Made by a program: the position numbers and the translations under genes. Shown one piece after another: positions 35,415-45,521 of a stretch of DNA of 64,000 nt. Numbering within the stretch: the first letter of the stretch is position 1; each line of letters opens with the position of its first letter. The stretch comes from Phyllobacterium bourgognense. Its GTDB lineage: Bacteria; Pseudomonadota; Alphaproteobacteria; Rhizobiales; Rhizobiaceae. Where the stretch lies: the NCBI RefSeq assembly GCF_003337575.1, contig NZ_QPJM01000003.1, positions 328,069-392,068 on the forward strand. Reading direction: 5' to 3'. The notes beneath the pieces were generated by a model that saw only the letters and a program-made list of their open reading frames with translations, made no database searches and was not told where the DNA came from.

Positions 35415-36473
35415 ATGACAAAAATCGCAATTGGAATGACCGGTGCCGCCGCGCTAGTAGCTGGTCTTCTCGTGGGAACATCTGCATTTGCCCAGTCCGG
35501 CTCTACAGTGGCTTTTCTCATGCCGGACCAAGCTTCGACACGATATGAGGAGCACGATGCCCCCGGTTTCATCGCCGAAATGAAAAAACTATGCGCTGAC
35601 TGCAAGGTAATTTATCAGAACGCCGATGCGGACGCTTCACGTCAGCAACAGCAATTTAATTCCGTCGTCTCGCAAGGCGCGAAAGTCATTGTCCTCGATC
35701 CCGTCGACTCAACGGCTGCAGCGTCGCTGGTCAAGCAGGCCCAGGCGCAGGGTATCAAGGTCATTGCTTACGACCGGCCCATTCCGGACGCAAAGGCCGA
35801 CTTCTACGTTTCGTTCAACAATGAAGCCATCGGCAAGGCGATCGCCGATTCACTGATCGAGCATTTGAAGGCAAAGGGGGTGGCTGCTGCAGACGGTGGC
35901 GTGCTGCAGATCAACGGCTCCCCGACCGACGCTGCGGCGGGACTGATCAAAAAGGGTATTCATGCCGGTCTGGACAACAGCGGCTATAAAATCCTGGCCG
36001 AATACGACACGCCTGAATGGGCTCCGCCAAAGGCGCAGCAATGGACGAGCGGGCAAGTCACACGCTTCGGAAAGAAAATCGTGGGCATTGTCGCCGCGAA
36101 TGACGGCACAGGCGGTGGGGCCATAGCAGCTCTGAAGGCAGCTGGTGTAGATCCGGTTCCGCCGGTGACCGGCAACGACGCGACGATTGCAGCGCTCCAG
36201 CTGATCATCTCGGGAGACCAGTACAACACGATCTCCAAGCCCAGCGAAATCGTCGCGGCGGCAGCAGCCAATGCCGCAGTGAAATTGCTGGCAGGCGAGA
36301 CGCCAAAGGCGGACGTCACTTTGTACGATACCCCCTCGCAGCTGTTCACTCCCGCCGTCGTTACAGCCGAGAACCTGAAAGCGGAGATCATCGACAAGAA
36401 CATCATGAAAGCCGAACAGCTTTGCGTCGATCGCTATGCAGAGGGATGCAAGAAGTTGGGCATTGGTGGATGA
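35415..36473 (+). CDS. ABC importer periplasmic pentose/polyol-binding protein (CUT2)
   Basis: A 352-residue protein of the ribose/xylose-binding (Peripla_BP_4) family with a signal peptide cleaved after AFA (about residue 26). The mature domain begins TVAFLMPDQASTRYEEHDAPGF, close to XylF, and carries ILDPVDSTAAASLV-like and AYDRPIPDAKADFYVSF segments that build the sugar pocket. Given the downstream enzymes the ligand is probably ribitol or a related pentitol. ATG 35415 follows AAGGGAGAAA. Confidence 0.9.
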   Translation: MTKIAIGMTGAAALVAGLLVGTSAFAQSGSTVAFLMPDQASTRYEEHDAPGFIAEMKKLCADCKVIYQNADADASRQQQQFNSVVSQGAKVIVLDPVDSTAAASLVKQAQAQGIKVIAYDRPIPDAKADFYVSFNNEAIGKAIADSLIEHLKAKGVAAADGGVLQINGSPTDAAAGLIKKGIHAGLDNSGYKILAEYDTPEWAPPKAQQWTSGQVTRFGKKIVGIVAANDGTGGGAIAALKAAGVDPVPPVTGNDATIAALQLIISGDQYNTISKPSEIVAAAAANAAVKLLAGETPKADVTLYDTPSQLFTPAVVTAENLKAEIIDKNIMKAEQLCVDRYAEGCKKLGIGG

Positions 36474-36549
36474 ACTGATGAAGTGGAAGTTCCGGCCGCG
36501 GTGTGCGCGGCTGGATGTTCCTTTGTCCAGCAGGGAAGGCATGGCGCGA

Positions 36550-37371
36550 ATGACCGAAACCATCGACCGGAAAACGCCTGCGGGCGAAATGGTGCTTAGC
36601 CTGCGGGGCATCTCCAAGAGTTTTGGCGCTGTTTCGGCTCTTACCGACATTGATCTCGATGTCCATGCGGGCGAGGTCGTGGCCCTCGTCGGCGACAACG
36701 GGGCCGGGAAATCAACCTTGGTAAAGACGCTCGCGGGCGTGCATCAACCGACAGCCGGAACGATCACGTTCCGCGGCCAGCCCGTCACGATGACCGACCC
36801 GAGCGCAGCGCTCAATCTCGGCATCGCCACGGTGTTCCAGGACCTGGCGCTATGCGAGAACCTGGACGTCGTCGCCAACATTTTTCTGGGGCGCGAGCTT
36901 AAACCGATGCAGCTTGACGAAACGGCGATGGAAGTCAGGTCCTGGACGCTGCTGAACGAACTTTCTGCGCGAATCCCGAGCGTCCGCATTCCAATCGCGT
37001 CGCTCTCCGGGGGGCAGCGCCAAACCGTTGCAATCGCCAGGTCGCTACTGCTCGAACCGAAACTTATTCTCCTGGACGAACCAACTGCTGCGCTGGGCGT
37101 AGCGCAGACTGCCGAAGTACTGAACTTGATCGAAAGAGTACGCGATCGCGGCCTCGCCGTCATCATGATCAGCCACAACATGGAAGACGTCCGTGCCGTT
37201 GCCGACCGGATCGTCGTCCTGAGGCTCGGCCGCAACAATGGCGTGTTCTATCCTGATGCGACGAACCAGGAACTGGTCGGTGCAATCACCGGCGCAGTCG
37301 ACAACTCTGTCACGCGAAGGGAAGACCGGCGTCACGCCGAACAGCAGCTTTCTGAAGGGGGACAGCCATGA
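36550..37371 (+). CDS. ABC sugar importer ATPase, half-size CUT2 (FrcA-like)
   Basis: A 273-residue ATPase with one nucleotide-binding domain, unlike the double-domain RbsA/XylG and like rhizobial FrcA. Walker A is GDNGAGKST, the signature LSGGQRQTVAIARSLL, Walker B LILLDEPTAALG and the H loop MISHNMEDV. Two copies should pair in the importer. I chose ATG 36550 because AGGGAAGG lies about ten bases upstream; ATG 36541 is too close to it and longer versions overlap the binding-protein gene. Ends with an ATGA overlap into the permease gene. Confidence 0.9.
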   Translation: MTETIDRKTPAGEMVLSLRGISKSFGAVSALTDIDLDVHAGEVVALVGDNGAGKSTLVKTLAGVHQPTAGTITFRGQPVTMTDPSAALNLGIATVFQDLALCENLDVVANIFLGRELKPMQLDETAMEVRSWTLLNELSARIPSVRIPIASLSGGQRQTVAIARSLLLEPKLILLDEPTAALGVAQTAEVLNLIERVRDRGLAVIMISHNMEDVRAVADRIVVLRLGRNNGVFYPDATNQELVGAITGAVDNSVTRREDRRHAEQQLSEGGQP

Positions 37372-38627
37372 CCGGCAACGTCAAAGACAATGCGTTCCCA
37401 GCCACAATGTTGGATCGCAGCGACGAGCGCCTGAAGCACGAAGCGGGTATTGGCGGTGCCGTCCGCGCCTTCATCGACCGCGTGCGGTCCGGTGACCTCG
37501 GTTCGCTCCCGGTCGTCGTCGGGCTGGCGTTGATATGGACCGTATTTGCAAGCCTCAATCCGATATTTCTGTCGAGCAACAATCTCGTGAACCTGCTGTT
37601 CGACTGCTCCACAGTCGGCGTCATCGCACTGGGTATCGTGTGCGTGCTTATGGTAGGTGAGATCGATCTGTCTGTCGGATCGATCAGCGGCTTTGCCTCG
37701 GCCATTGTCGGCACGCTATGGGTCAACCAGGGGTGGCCGGTCGTGCTGGCCATCCTCGCCGCCGTGGCCGTCGGGGGCCTCATCGGGTCGCTTTATGCGC
37801 TTCTCTACAATCGTTTGGGCATGCCGAGCTTTGTTGCGACACTTTCCGGCTTGCTGGCGGTCTTGGGGATGCAGCTTTATATTCTCGGCTCCACCGGCTC
37901 GATCAACCTGCCGTATGGGTCAGCCATGGTCAATTTCGGGCAGATGTTGGTGATGCCCCGCCTTTTGGCCCATATCCTGGCTGTGGTCCCCGGCGTGGTG
38001 ATGCTCTGGACGGGCGTTCGCACGATTTCTCGTCGCCGCGAAGCCAATCTATCTGCACCGTCGCTGGGAAGCATTGTCCTTCGCGCCGCCGCCACAACAT
38101 TGGTGCTGGAGATCATCGTTCTCTATCTGAATCAGGATCGCGGTATTCCCTGGATGTTCGGTCTTTTCGTGGGACTGGTGATGCTGATGAACTATGCGTT
38201 GACGCGGACACAGTGGGGCCGCTCTATGACAGCGGTTGGCGGAAACCGCGAGGCTGCTCGCCGTGCCGGCATCAACGTCCGGCGCATCTACGCCAGCGCC
38301 TTCGTGCTCTGCTCGATGTTGGCGGCACTCGGCGGCGTGCTTTCGGCGTCCCGCCTGGCGTCCGCAAGCCAGCAAGCGGGTACCGGCGACGTCAATCTCA
38401 ATGCGATAGCAGCGGCTGTTATCGGCGGAACGAGCCTGTTCGGCGGACGGGGCAATGCCTACTCGGCGCTGCTCGGCATCATCGTGATCCAGTCCATCGC
38501 CAACGGACTGACGCTTCTCGATCTGTCATCTTCACTTCGGTACATGATCACCGGCGGTGTCCTCGCAATCGCCGTCATCGTCGACTCTTTGGCGCGCCGG
38601 TCGAGAGTTTCCCACGGTCGCGCTTGA
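37368..38627 (+). CDS. ABC sugar importer permease, XylH/RbsC type
   Basis: A 419-residue inner-membrane permease with roughly ten membrane segments. GEIDLSVGSISGFAS and the late NAIAAAVIGGTSLFGGRG are signatures of the CUT2 permease family. The size is that of XylH rather than RbsC. It is coupled to the ATPase gene and followed 28 bases later by the dehydrogenase. Confidence 0.93.
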   Translation: MTGNVKDNAFPATMLDRSDERLKHEAGIGGAVRAFIDRVRSGDLGSLPVVVGLALIWTVFASLNPIFLSSNNLVNLLFDCSTVGVIALGIVCVLMVGEIDLSVGSISGFASAIVGTLWVNQGWPVVLAILAAVAVGGLIGSLYALLYNRLGMPSFVATLSGLLAVLGMQLYILGSTGSINLPYGSAMVNFGQMLVMPRLLAHILAVVPGVVMLWTGVRTISRRREANLSAPSLGSIVLRAAATTLVLEIIVLYLNQDRGIPWMFGLFVGLVMLMNYALTRTQWGRSMTAVGGNREAARRAGINVRRIYASAFVLCSMLAALGGVLSASRLASASQQAGTGDVNLNAIAAAVIGGTSLFGGRGNAYSALLGIIVIQSIANGLTLLDLSSSLRYMITGGVLAIAVIVDSLARRSRVSHGRA

Positions 38628-38655
38628 TGCAACGTTCTAACAAGTAAGGTTTGCC

Positions 38656-39384
38656 ATGAAACAGGAACTGTCAGGAAAGGTCGCAGCCATTACCGGGGCA
38701 GCCTCTGGAATCGGCCTCGAATGTGCCAAATATTTACTGCGCGAGGGGGTCAATGTCGCACTCGTCGATCGGGCAGGGGACACGTTGGACAAATTATGTT
38801 CCGAACTGGGGCCACAAGCCCATCCCGTGGTCGTCGACCTGACGAAGCCAGCTGAAGTTTCGACAATGCTGCCACGTATCCTGGAGAAGTTCGGGCATCT
38901 TGATATCTTCCACGCCAATGCCGGCTCTTACGTAGGCGGGGAAGTTGTGGATGGAGACCCGGACGCCTGGGACCGAATGCTCAACCTGAACATCAACGCT
39001 GCATTCCGTTCGGTCCAAGCCGTGCTGCCTCATATGGTGGAGCGCAAAACCGGCGATATCATCATGACCAGCTCCATCGCCGGTCTGGTTCCGGTGGTAG
39101 GCGAACCGATCTACACAGCATCAAAATATGCGGTGCAAGCATTCGTCCATACGGTTCGACGCCAAGTGGCAAAGCACGGCATCCGGGTGGGTGCGGTAGC
39201 GCCAGGCCCGGTAATTACCGCTTTGATAAGCGACTGGCCCAAGGAAAAGCTCGACGATGCGATCGCGGCGGGAGGGCTGATGGAAGCAAGCGAAGTGGCG
39301 GAGGCAGTGCTGTTCATGTTGTCCAGACCACGCAACGTCACCATCCGCGATTTGGTCATTCTGCCCTTCAGTTCGGACTTGTGA
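38656..39384 (+). CDS. rbtD: Ribitol 2-dehydrogenase (SDR family)
   Basis: A 242-residue short-chain dehydrogenase that should oxidise ribitol to D-ribulose with [11 protein letters not shown] is at residues 13-20, the NAG motif at 88-90, and the catalytic set is S139/S140, Y153 and K157 ([11 protein letters not shown]). From memory it is strikingly close to Klebsiella ribitol dehydrogenase over its length, e.g. LDIFHANAG, [18 protein letters not shown], and the ending [12 protein letters not shown]. The neighbouring kinase and pentose-type importer support the role. It overlaps the kinase frame by four bases (GTGA). Confidence 0.87.
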   Translation: MKQELSGKVAAITGAASGIGLECAKYLLREGVNVALVDRAGDTLDKLCSELGPQAHPVVVDLTKPAEVSTMLPRILEKFGHLDIFHANAGSYVGGEVVDGDPDAWDRMLNLNINAAFRSVQAVLPHMVERKTGDIIMTSSIAGLVPVVGEPIYTASKYAVQAFVHTVRRQVAKHGIRVGAVAPGPVITALISDWPKEKLDDAIAAGGLMEASEVAEAVLFMLSRPRNVTIRDLVILPFSSDL

Positions 39385-41015
39385 AGATGGCCGCCCACTT
39401 TATCGGTGTCGACGTCGGAACGGGCAGCGCTCGCGCGGGGGTCTTTGACGAGAACGGCACTCTGCTTGCCGTGGCGAAGCGCCCGATCAACATCTGGCAA
39501 GAGGCAGGCGACGTCGTCGAGCAATCAAGCGAAGATATCTGGAATGCAGTGTCCACGAGCGTGAGGGAGGCAGTGGCGGCTTCTGGCGTGAATACGGCCG
39601 ACATTCGAGGTCTGGGATTCGACGCCACATGTTCGCTCGTCGCCGTCACAGCGGATGGCTCCCCGGTTGCGGTCGGAAGTTCAGGCGATCCGAAGCGAAA
39701 CATCATTGTCTGGATGGACCACCGCGCCGCTGGCGAAGCAGAAGAGATCAACGCCGGCGGGCACGAAGTCCTGAGCTACGTAGGTGGACGAATCTCACCC
39801 GAAATGGAGACGCCGAAACTTTTGTGGTTGAAGCGCAATCTTCCGGACGCCTTTGCTGCCACCGGGCATTTTTTCGACCTCGCCGATTATCTGACATGGC
39901 GGGCAACCGGCTCGTTGACGCGCTCGACCTGCACGGTCACGTGCAAATGGACCTACCTTGCCCACGAAAATCGCTGGGACTCGGAGTATTTCAACAAGAT
40001 CGGGTTGGAGGAGCTGGTTGCAGAACGTTTCGCCAGAATTGGGACTGAAATCGTGCAGCCCGGTACACCGCTGGCCTCCGGTTTGACTGAAACGGCCGCT
40101 GTTGAATTGGGCTTGCATCCGGGGACCGCCGTCGCCGCATCTCTGATCGATGCGCATGCCGGCGGCCTCGGGACTTTGGGGGCGGCTGGAGAGGGGGTGA
40201 CCTCGGACATCGGTCGCCGCCTTGCCTACGTATTCGGCACCTCGGCTTGTTCCATGGCTTCCAGCCAAGAGCCCGTTTTCGTAGATGGCGTATGGGGCCC
40301 ATACTTTTCCGCCATGGTTCCCGATCTTTGGCTTAACGAAGGCGGACAATCGGCCGCCGGTGCCGCGATCGACCATCTCGTGGCAATGCATCCAGCGTCG
40401 GCATCGGCCATCGAGCTTGCCGAAGCGGCCGGGACATCGCTTGTCGGTTGGCTTGAGGCAGAGGCGTCCAAAATGTGCAGCAAACAAGAGGATGTTGTGG
40501 CTCTGGCACATCGGATCCATGTCGTTCCGGAATTTCTGGGAAACAGATCGCCAAACGCCGATCCGGATGCACGCGCAGTGATCGCTGGTTTGAGCCTCGA
40601 TGCGGGAATACCCGACCTCGTCGCATTGTACATCGCCGGGCTCTGCGGAATCTGCTACGGGCTCAAACAGCTTCTGGTCAAGTTGGGCGAAGATGGAATT
40701 CCGATCGATCTGATCATGGCAAGCGGCGGCGCGGCGCAAAGCGACCTCGTCAGGCAGTTGTTGGCCGACGCTACAGGTGTCCGGGTGGCGGTAATTGACA
40801 ACCCTGAACCTGTTCTGCTCGGCTCGGCCATGCTGGCTGCGGTGGCTTCTGGTCATCGCGCGAACTTGGCCGATGCGATGGCTGCCATGTCAAGGATATC
40901 GAGCGTCTTCGAGCCCGCCCAAGGCACACTCAAGAGGGTCCACAAAATACGCTATAGCATCTTTAAAAGGCTCCAGTCGGTCGATCGGGAGATAAGAATG
41001 GACCTTCAGATGTGA
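39381..41015 (+). CDS. rbtK: D-ribulokinase (FGGY carbohydrate kinase)
   Basis: A 544-residue FGGY-family kinase of the ribulokinase group. [17 protein letters not shown] is the N-terminal phosphate-binding motif, WMDHRA the sugar-contact region, and [19 protein letters not shown] the C-terminal ATP-site motif. In this context it phosphorylates D-ribulose to D-ribulose-5-phosphate, which enters the pentose phosphate pathway. Start GTG 39381 is coupled to rbtD; ATG 39387 is an alternative. The last 25 residues extend beyond the usual end. Confidence 0.87.
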   Translation: MKMAAHFIGVDVGTGSARAGVFDENGTLLAVAKRPINIWQEAGDVVEQSSEDIWNAVSTSVREAVAASGVNTADIRGLGFDATCSLVAVTADGSPVAVGSSGDPKRNIIVWMDHRAAGEAEEINAGGHEVLSYVGGRISPEMETPKLLWLKRNLPDAFAATGHFFDLADYLTWRATGSLTRSTCTVTCKWTYLAHENRWDSEYFNKIGLEELVAERFARIGTEIVQPGTPLASGLTETAAVELGLHPGTAVAASLIDAHAGGLGTLGAAGEGVTSDIGRRLAYVFGTSACSMASSQEPVFVDGVWGPYFSAMVPDLWLNEGGQSAAGAAIDHLVAMHPASASAIELAEAAGTSLVGWLEAEASKMCSKQEDVVALAHRIHVVPEFLGNRSPNADPDARAVIAGLSLDAGIPDLVALYIAGLCGICYGLKQLLVKLGEDGIPIDLIMASGGAAQSDLVRQLLADATGVRVAVIDNPEPVLLGSAMLAAVASGHRANLADAMAAMSRISSVFEPAQGTLKRVHKIRYSIFKRLQSVDREIRMDLQM

Positions 41016-41134
41016 TTGGAGCTGTTCCAGCGGTGTCGAACACTCATCCGATCTTATTCTGGCAAATTGATAGGAGGATGCAACTTGACGATTTTTCGAA
41101 AAAGGCAACAAAAACGGATTATGCAAAAAGAATA

Positions 41135-41210
41135 TGGTGCCCCCGGAGAGACTCGAACTCCCGACCCTCTGATTACAAATCAGATGCTCTACCAACTGAG
41201 CTACAAGGGC
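41135..41210 (-). tRNA. tRNA-Thr (anticodon TGT)
   Basis: A complete 76-base cloverleaf with encoded CCA (41135-41137). The anticodon arm is TCTGA-TTTGTAA-TCAGA, giving TGT, which reads ACA. The acceptor pairs GCCCTTG with CGGGGGC, including two G-T pairs. Its 3' end faces the accessory carbohydrate region. Confidence 0.96.
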
Positions 41211-41300
41211 AGCGGCGTCCGATTAGCACAAACCTTCCGTCTGTAAAATGAAAAATATCATTTGCCAGAAATAAATACCTGGCCCCGTTATTCACGCCCT

Positions 41301-42164
41301 CTAATCTTTGCTGCTCAAGAGGCGTTGCGCTGCATAAAGCGAAATGGCCGCTGCGTTCGATACATTCAGCGATTTGATCGCACCGGGCATATCGAGCCGC
41401 GCAAGGTGCGTGACGGTTTCACGTGTTTTCTGCCGCAGGCCTTTACCCTCGGCGCCAAGGACCAGGGCGATCCGGCCATTGGACATGGTGTTTTCCAGCT
41501 CCAGCGGGCCTTCCGAATCAAGGCCGATGGTGATGAATCCGATTTCATGTAGCTCAGCGATGGCGTCAGCTAGATTTCGTACCTCGACATGGGGGATGAG
41601 TTCGAGGGCGCCCGAAGCGGCTTTGGCCAGAACACCCGATTCTTGAGGGCTGTGGCGAGCCGTGGTGATGATGGCACCGGCACCGAAGGCGACGGCCGAG
41701 CGCATGATGGCGCCGACATTGTGCGGATCGGTTACCTGATCAAGAATGAGTAGCAGCGGACTTTCCTTCAGCGCCTTCAGCGATTGTGGCTTCAGCGGTT
41801 GAGCTTCGATCATCACGCCCTGATGCACTGCCTCCGAGCCGGTCTCCCTGTCGATGGCGCGAGGCTCGACGATGTCAACATCGAAGGGCAGGGCGTCGGT
41901 GTTGTTGATTTCCAGCCGGTCCAGCGCGTTTTTGGTAACGAGCATCCGCTTGATCTTGCGGGCGGGATTGTCCAGCGCTGCACGCACCGTATGCAGGCCG
42001 TAAAGCCGTACGAGTCCTTCCGGCGCAGGCGTGCCGCTGACAGCTGGTCGTGAGGCGCGTTCGGCCTGCTGCGGTGGTCCCCCAGCCTTTTGATCGCGGA
42101 ACTGGCGACGCAGTGTCGCGTAGTGTGAATCTTTTTGTGTGTGTGTGGGTTTTTGATCGGCCAT
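41301..42164 (-). CDS. rlmB: 23S rRNA (guanosine-2'-O-)-methyltransferase RlmB
   Basis: A 287-residue SpoU/TrmH-family methyltransferase that methylates the 2'-OH of G2251 in the 23S rRNA P loop. The three SPOUT knot motifs are present: DPHNVGAIMRSA, ALVLGAEGKGLR and SLNVSNAAAISLYA. The first 50 residues are a basic, disordered extension (MADQKPTHTQKDSH...), then the RlmB substrate-binding domain begins at RLYGLHTVRAAL. It lies between tRNA-Thr and tRNA-Tyr, a common Rhizobiales arrangement. Confidence 0.93.
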   Translation of the reverse strand: MADQKPTHTQKDSHYATLRRQFRDQKAGGPPQQAERASRPAVSGTPAPEGLVRLYGLHTVRAALDNPARKIKRMLVTKNALDRLEINNTDALPFDVDIVEPRAIDRETGSEAVHQGVMIEAQPLKPQSLKALKESPLLLILDQVTDPHNVGAIMRSAVAFGAGAIITTARHSPQESGVLAKAASGALELIPHVEVRNLADAIAELHEIGFITIGLDSEGPLELENTMSNGRIALVLGAEGKGLRQKTRETVTHLARLDMPGAIKSLNVSNAAAISLYAAQRLLSSKD

Positions 42165-42293
42165 GGCGCGACATATAACCTTTCACGGCCCCGGGCGATA
42201 CATGCTTGTGGCTGAATTTGCGCGTGCTGGCTGCTCCGCCGTCATATTTCTTTAGTCTATTTCCACATGCCGTTCATTTTCTGCAGGGAAGTG

Positions 42294-42322
42294 TTGACAC
42301 CATGGAGGCTAGTCGGCATAAG
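42294..42322 (+). promoter_or_regulatory. Candidate promoter of the tRNA-Tyr/tRNA-Gly/tuf unit
   Basis: A consensus -35 box TTGACA (42294-42299) is followed after 17 bases by CATAAG (42317-42322). The spacing is right and the -10 is weak, as is common in alphaproteobacteria. It lies about 85 bases ahead of tRNA-Tyr. Confidence 0.5.
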
Positions 42323-42406
42323 GCCCTCCGCAAGCAGCGGCCCAGATACGACTTCCGGAAAGCTGTTTGCAGAGTGCCAAATGGCGCGGTTCCATCGGCA
42401 GTGACC

Positions 42407-42491
42407 GGAGGAGTGCCCGAGTGGTTAAAGGGGACGGACTGTAAATCCGTTAGCTTGGCTTACGTTGGTTCGAATCCAACCTCCTCCACCA
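42407..42491 (+). tRNA. tRNA-Tyr (anticodon GTA)
   Basis: An 85-base class II tRNA with a long variable arm and encoded CCA. The acceptor pairs GGAGGAG with CTCCTCC and the anticodon arm is ACGGA-CTGTAAA-TCCGT. Confidence 0.97.
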
Positions 42492-42613
42492 CTGCCGGAA
42501 CCGACCGCCTGGCGCATAGGCCAAAGCCCGATTCGGTTTTGGAACAGTTATGCGCTATCTATGTATTGCTGTATTCTGCCGCGCCCAGAAGGATGCACAG
42601 ATCAGCGAGATAT

Positions 42614-42687
42614 GCGGGTATAGCTCAGTGGTAGAGCAGCAGCCTTCCAAGCTGAATATGCGGGTTCGATTCCCGCTACCCGCTCCA
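42614..42687 (+). tRNA. tRNA-Gly (anticodon TCC)
   Basis: A 74-base tRNA with acceptor GCGGGTA/TACCCGC, discriminator T and encoded CCA. The anticodon loop is CTTCCAA. It precedes tuf by 89 bases and is probably co-transcribed with it. Confidence 0.97.
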
Positions 42688-42776
42688 GATTTGCTGACGG
42701 ACGGCGCGCTGTCTCGTCTGAGCTACAAACATGGTGCCGGCCCTAGACCGGTTGTGATGACGAGAGAACGACAGTT

Positions 42777-43952
42777 ATGGCTAAGAGCAAGTTTGAACGT
42801 AACAAGCCGCACGTCAACATTGGCACGATTGGTCACGTTGACCATGGCAAGACGTCGTTGACGGCAGCGATTACGAAGTATTTCGGTGAGTACAAGCCGT
42901 ACGACCAGATTGACGCAGCGCCGGAAGAAAAGGCGCGCGGCATCACCATTTCGACGGCACACGTCGAATATGAGACGCCAGCCCGTCACTATGCGCACGT
43001 CGATTGCCCCGGCCACGCCGACTATGTGAAGAACATGATCACCGGCGCGGCGCAGATGGATGGCGCGATCCTGGTTGTTTCGGCTGCCGACGGCCCGATG
43101 CCGCAGACCCGCGAGCACATCCTGCTTGCCCGTCAGGTTGGCGTTCCGGCGATTGTCGTGTTCCTGAACAAGGTCGACCAGGTTGACGATGCCGAGCTGC
43201 TCGAACTCGTCGAGCTCGAAGTACGCGAGCTTCTGTCGAAGTACGATTTCCCCGGCGACGACATTCCGATCGTCAAGGGTTCGGCTTTGGCAGCGCTCGA
43301 AGATTCCAACAAGGAAATCGGCGAAGACGCCGTTCGTGCCTTGATGGCGGAAGTCGACAAGTACATTCCGACGCCAGAGCGTCCGATCAACCTGCCGTTC
43401 CTGATGCCGATCGAAGACGTTTTCTCGATCTCGGGCCGTGGTACGGTTGTAACGGGCCGCGTTGAACGCGGTATCGTCAAGGTTGGTGAAGAAGTCGAGA
43501 TCATCGGCATCAAGCCGACGACGAAGACGACGGTGACCGGCGTCGAGATGTTCCGCAAGCTGCTCGACCAGGGCCAGGCCGGCGACAACATCGGTGCGCT
43601 GATCCGCGGCGTTGGCCGTGAAGACGTCGAGCGCGGCCAGATCCTTGCCAAGCCAGGTTCGGTCAAGCCGCACACCAAGTTCAAGGCAGAAGCCTATATC
43701 CTGACGAAGGACGAAGGTGGCCGTCACACGCCATTCTTCTCCAACTACCGTCCGCAGTTCTACTTCCGCACGACCGACGTGACGGGTGTTGTGACTTTGC
43801 CGGAAGGCACGGAAATGGTCATGCCCGGCGACAACATCGCAGTCGATGTGACGCTGATCGTGCCGATCGCCATGGAAGAGAAGCTGCGCTTCGCTATCCG
43901 TGAAGGTGGCCGCACGGTTGGAGCAGGGATTGTTTCTTCGATTATCGAATAA
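42777..43952 (+). CDS. tuf: Elongation factor Tu, copy 1
   Basis: A 391-residue GTPase that delivers aminoacyl-tRNA to the ribosome. The P loop GHVDHGKT is at residues 19-26, followed by DCPGHADY and NKVDQVD. The protein is identical to that of the copy at 62825, and the genes appear to differ only at base 42866 (GCA against GCC in the other copy). Upstream and downstream sequences are unrelated, so identity starts at the ATG and ends at the stop. It is followed by a strong terminator. Confidence 0.98.
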   Translation: MAKSKFERNKPHVNIGTIGHVDHGKTSLTAAITKYFGEYKPYDQIDAAPEEKARGITISTAHVEYETPARHYAHVDCPGHADYVKNMITGAAQMDGAILVVSAADGPMPQTREHILLARQVGVPAIVVFLNKVDQVDDAELLELVELEVRELLSKYDFPGDDIPIVKGSALAALEDSNKEIGEDAVRALMAEVDKYIPTPERPINLPFLMPIEDVFSISGRGTVVTGRVERGIVKVGEEVEIIGIKPTTKTTVTGVEMFRKLLDQGQAGDNIGALIRGVGREDVERGQILAKPGSVKPHTKFKAEAYILTKDEGGRHTPFFSNYRPQFYFRTTDVTGVVTLPEGTEMVMPGDNIAVDVTLIVPIAMEEKLRFAIREGGRTVGAGIVSSIIE

Positions 43953-43976
43953 GATTTTCTGATCGTTAGAATCGGG

Positions 43977-44006
43977 AAGGGCGGTCCATCGGGCCGCCCT
44001 TTTTTT
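43977..44006 (+). terminator. Intrinsic terminator after tuf copy 1
   Basis: AAGGGCGG (43977-43984) pairs with CCGCCCTT (43994-44001), and a run of seven T covers 44000-44006. Confidence 0.9.
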
Positions 44007-44099
44007 ATGCTGGCCTTAGCACCAAAGTCTAACTTCTCTCCGTTACAGCTTCTGGTATCTAATTGACGCAAAGCCAGTCCAGATATTTGCGGAGTTAGA

Positions 44100-45329
44100 G
44101 TGTTCCAGATAGTACCCGTTAAATATCGCTACGCGTTTTTCTGCCTCGTCTTCCTGATGATCCCTGTTCTGCAGTACATTGCGACGGTGCCGGCGCTTGC
44201 TGCCATGGCGGAGGATCAGCCAGGCTTTACCACACCAGGAAATATCAGCCGCCCTTACACTCCTGGCGGACTATTGGGACGTTCCTTCGTGCCCTCCGAG
44301 ACCAATCGTCCCCACAAGCAGGTTCGGCCTCCAAAAAATGGCGTGGTGCTTTTTGAGCCCTATACACCCGTCCGGCTTCCGGATCTCCCCAAGAGTAATG
44401 GGATTTCTTCTGTACCCTATGCGCCGGTTCGACTACCCGATCTCCCGACAAAAAGTGCTGTACCTTCTGAGCCGCAAGCTCCTGCGAAGCTTTCGACCCC
44501 AGACAAGGCTCCCAAGCCCTTCAAGCTCGCCGATCAGGCCATGCGATTTGCTATCGTGCGGAACGCTTCCGCAAGCTGCGAACCAGCCTGTCCCGAGTGG
44601 ATAATGGCCTCGGGTACGATTACAGCGGATAGCCCCTCAAGATTGCGCAAGGTCCTGCGACAGCTGGGCAAGCGGCGATTGCCCATTGTGATCGAATCGA
44701 ATGGCGGTGCGGTGGACGCGGCCATGGAAATAGGACGTTTGATCCGAAAGCGGGGGCTCGACGTTGCGGTTGGAAAAACCAGCTTCTATGAATGTGATCC
44801 TGACCAGAAAGGGTGCAAGCCAAAATATTCGGATGGCGCATATGCCGGCTTCGCCTATCCCGGCTGGGCAGCCTGCATGTCAGCTTGCCCATTTATCGTT
44901 GCCGGCGGCACCAAACGTTTTGTCGGTTTGTGGGCAGAGCTGGGTGTCCACCAAATCACCACCACGGTTACCAAAACGATGGTAAAATATCAGACACGCT
45001 ACCGGATCGTAAAAGGCAAAAAGAAAATCGTCGATACGAGAATCATCGGGCGTAGATCGGCCGGAACGTATAAGACAACCGAATTATCCAAAGGTTATCG
45101 CAAACGACTCAACGCTTACTTCAATGAAATGGGTGTCGACGCTGGCATTGTCGCTAAAATGCTTTCAATTCCGGCAAGCGATATTTCCATTCTGGACCAT
45201 GACGAGTTGTTGAATTTTCGAATGACAACTGGTCCCGGCGATGTGGGCGATTTCTCCAGCGCGAGCACCTGCGCACAAGAGCCAAAACCTGCAAACTGTA
45301 TTGAATTAAGCGCAATCGTCACTAAATAA
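44100..45329 (+). CDS. Periplasmic ClpP/crotonase-like protein (COG3904-like), unknown function
   Basis: A 409-residue protein with an N-terminal signal or anchor (about residues 10-35), a Pro-rich linker (about 45-140) and a C-terminal domain of the ClpP/crotonase fold. In the linker PYxPVRLPDLP occurs twice with a third degenerate copy. The domain has IVIESNGGAVDAAMEIGRLIRKRGL, the oxyanion-type glycine motif, then S261 in ACMSACPFIVAGG in the place of the serine nucleophile. Members are widespread in rhizobia with no assigned role; a serine protease is possible. GTG 44100 follows GGAG. It sits as a single gene between tuf and tRNA-Trp. Confidence 0.75.
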   Translation: MFQIVPVKYRYAFFCLVFLMIPVLQYIATVPALAAMAEDQPGFTTPGNISRPYTPGGLLGRSFVPSETNRPHKQVRPPKNGVVLFEPYTPVRLPDLPKSNGISSVPYAPVRLPDLPTKSAVPSEPQAPAKLSTPDKAPKPFKLADQAMRFAIVRNASASCEPACPEWIMASGTITADSPSRLRKVLRQLGKRRLPIVIESNGGAVDAAMEIGRLIRKRGLDVAVGKTSFYECDPDQKGCKPKYSDGAYAGFAYPGWAACMSACPFIVAGGTKRFVGLWAELGVHQITTTVTKTMVKYQTRYRIVKGKKKIVDTRIIGRRSAGTYKTTELSKGYRKRLNAYFNEMGVDAGIVAKMLSIPASDISILDHDELLNFRMTTGPGDVGDFSSASTCAQEPKPANCIELSAIVTK

Positions 45330-45445
45330 ACGATTATCGAGCGTCTCGGCAGTGGGATCAGTTCGAGAAGTTTGTCAATGACAGCTTGATCATACCTTTG
45401 GGACTTGAAAAGCTCTCCGCTTTGTGGAATGTACGCCCCGAACAT

Positions 45446-45521
<76 letters not shown>

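Noticed and set aside
41135..41210. tRNA-Thr as the attachment site of a genomic island containing the two carbohydrate clusters
   Set aside because: Its 3' end does face the clusters, but I found no integrase and no repeat of the tRNA 3' end around 24400 or 33600-34346.
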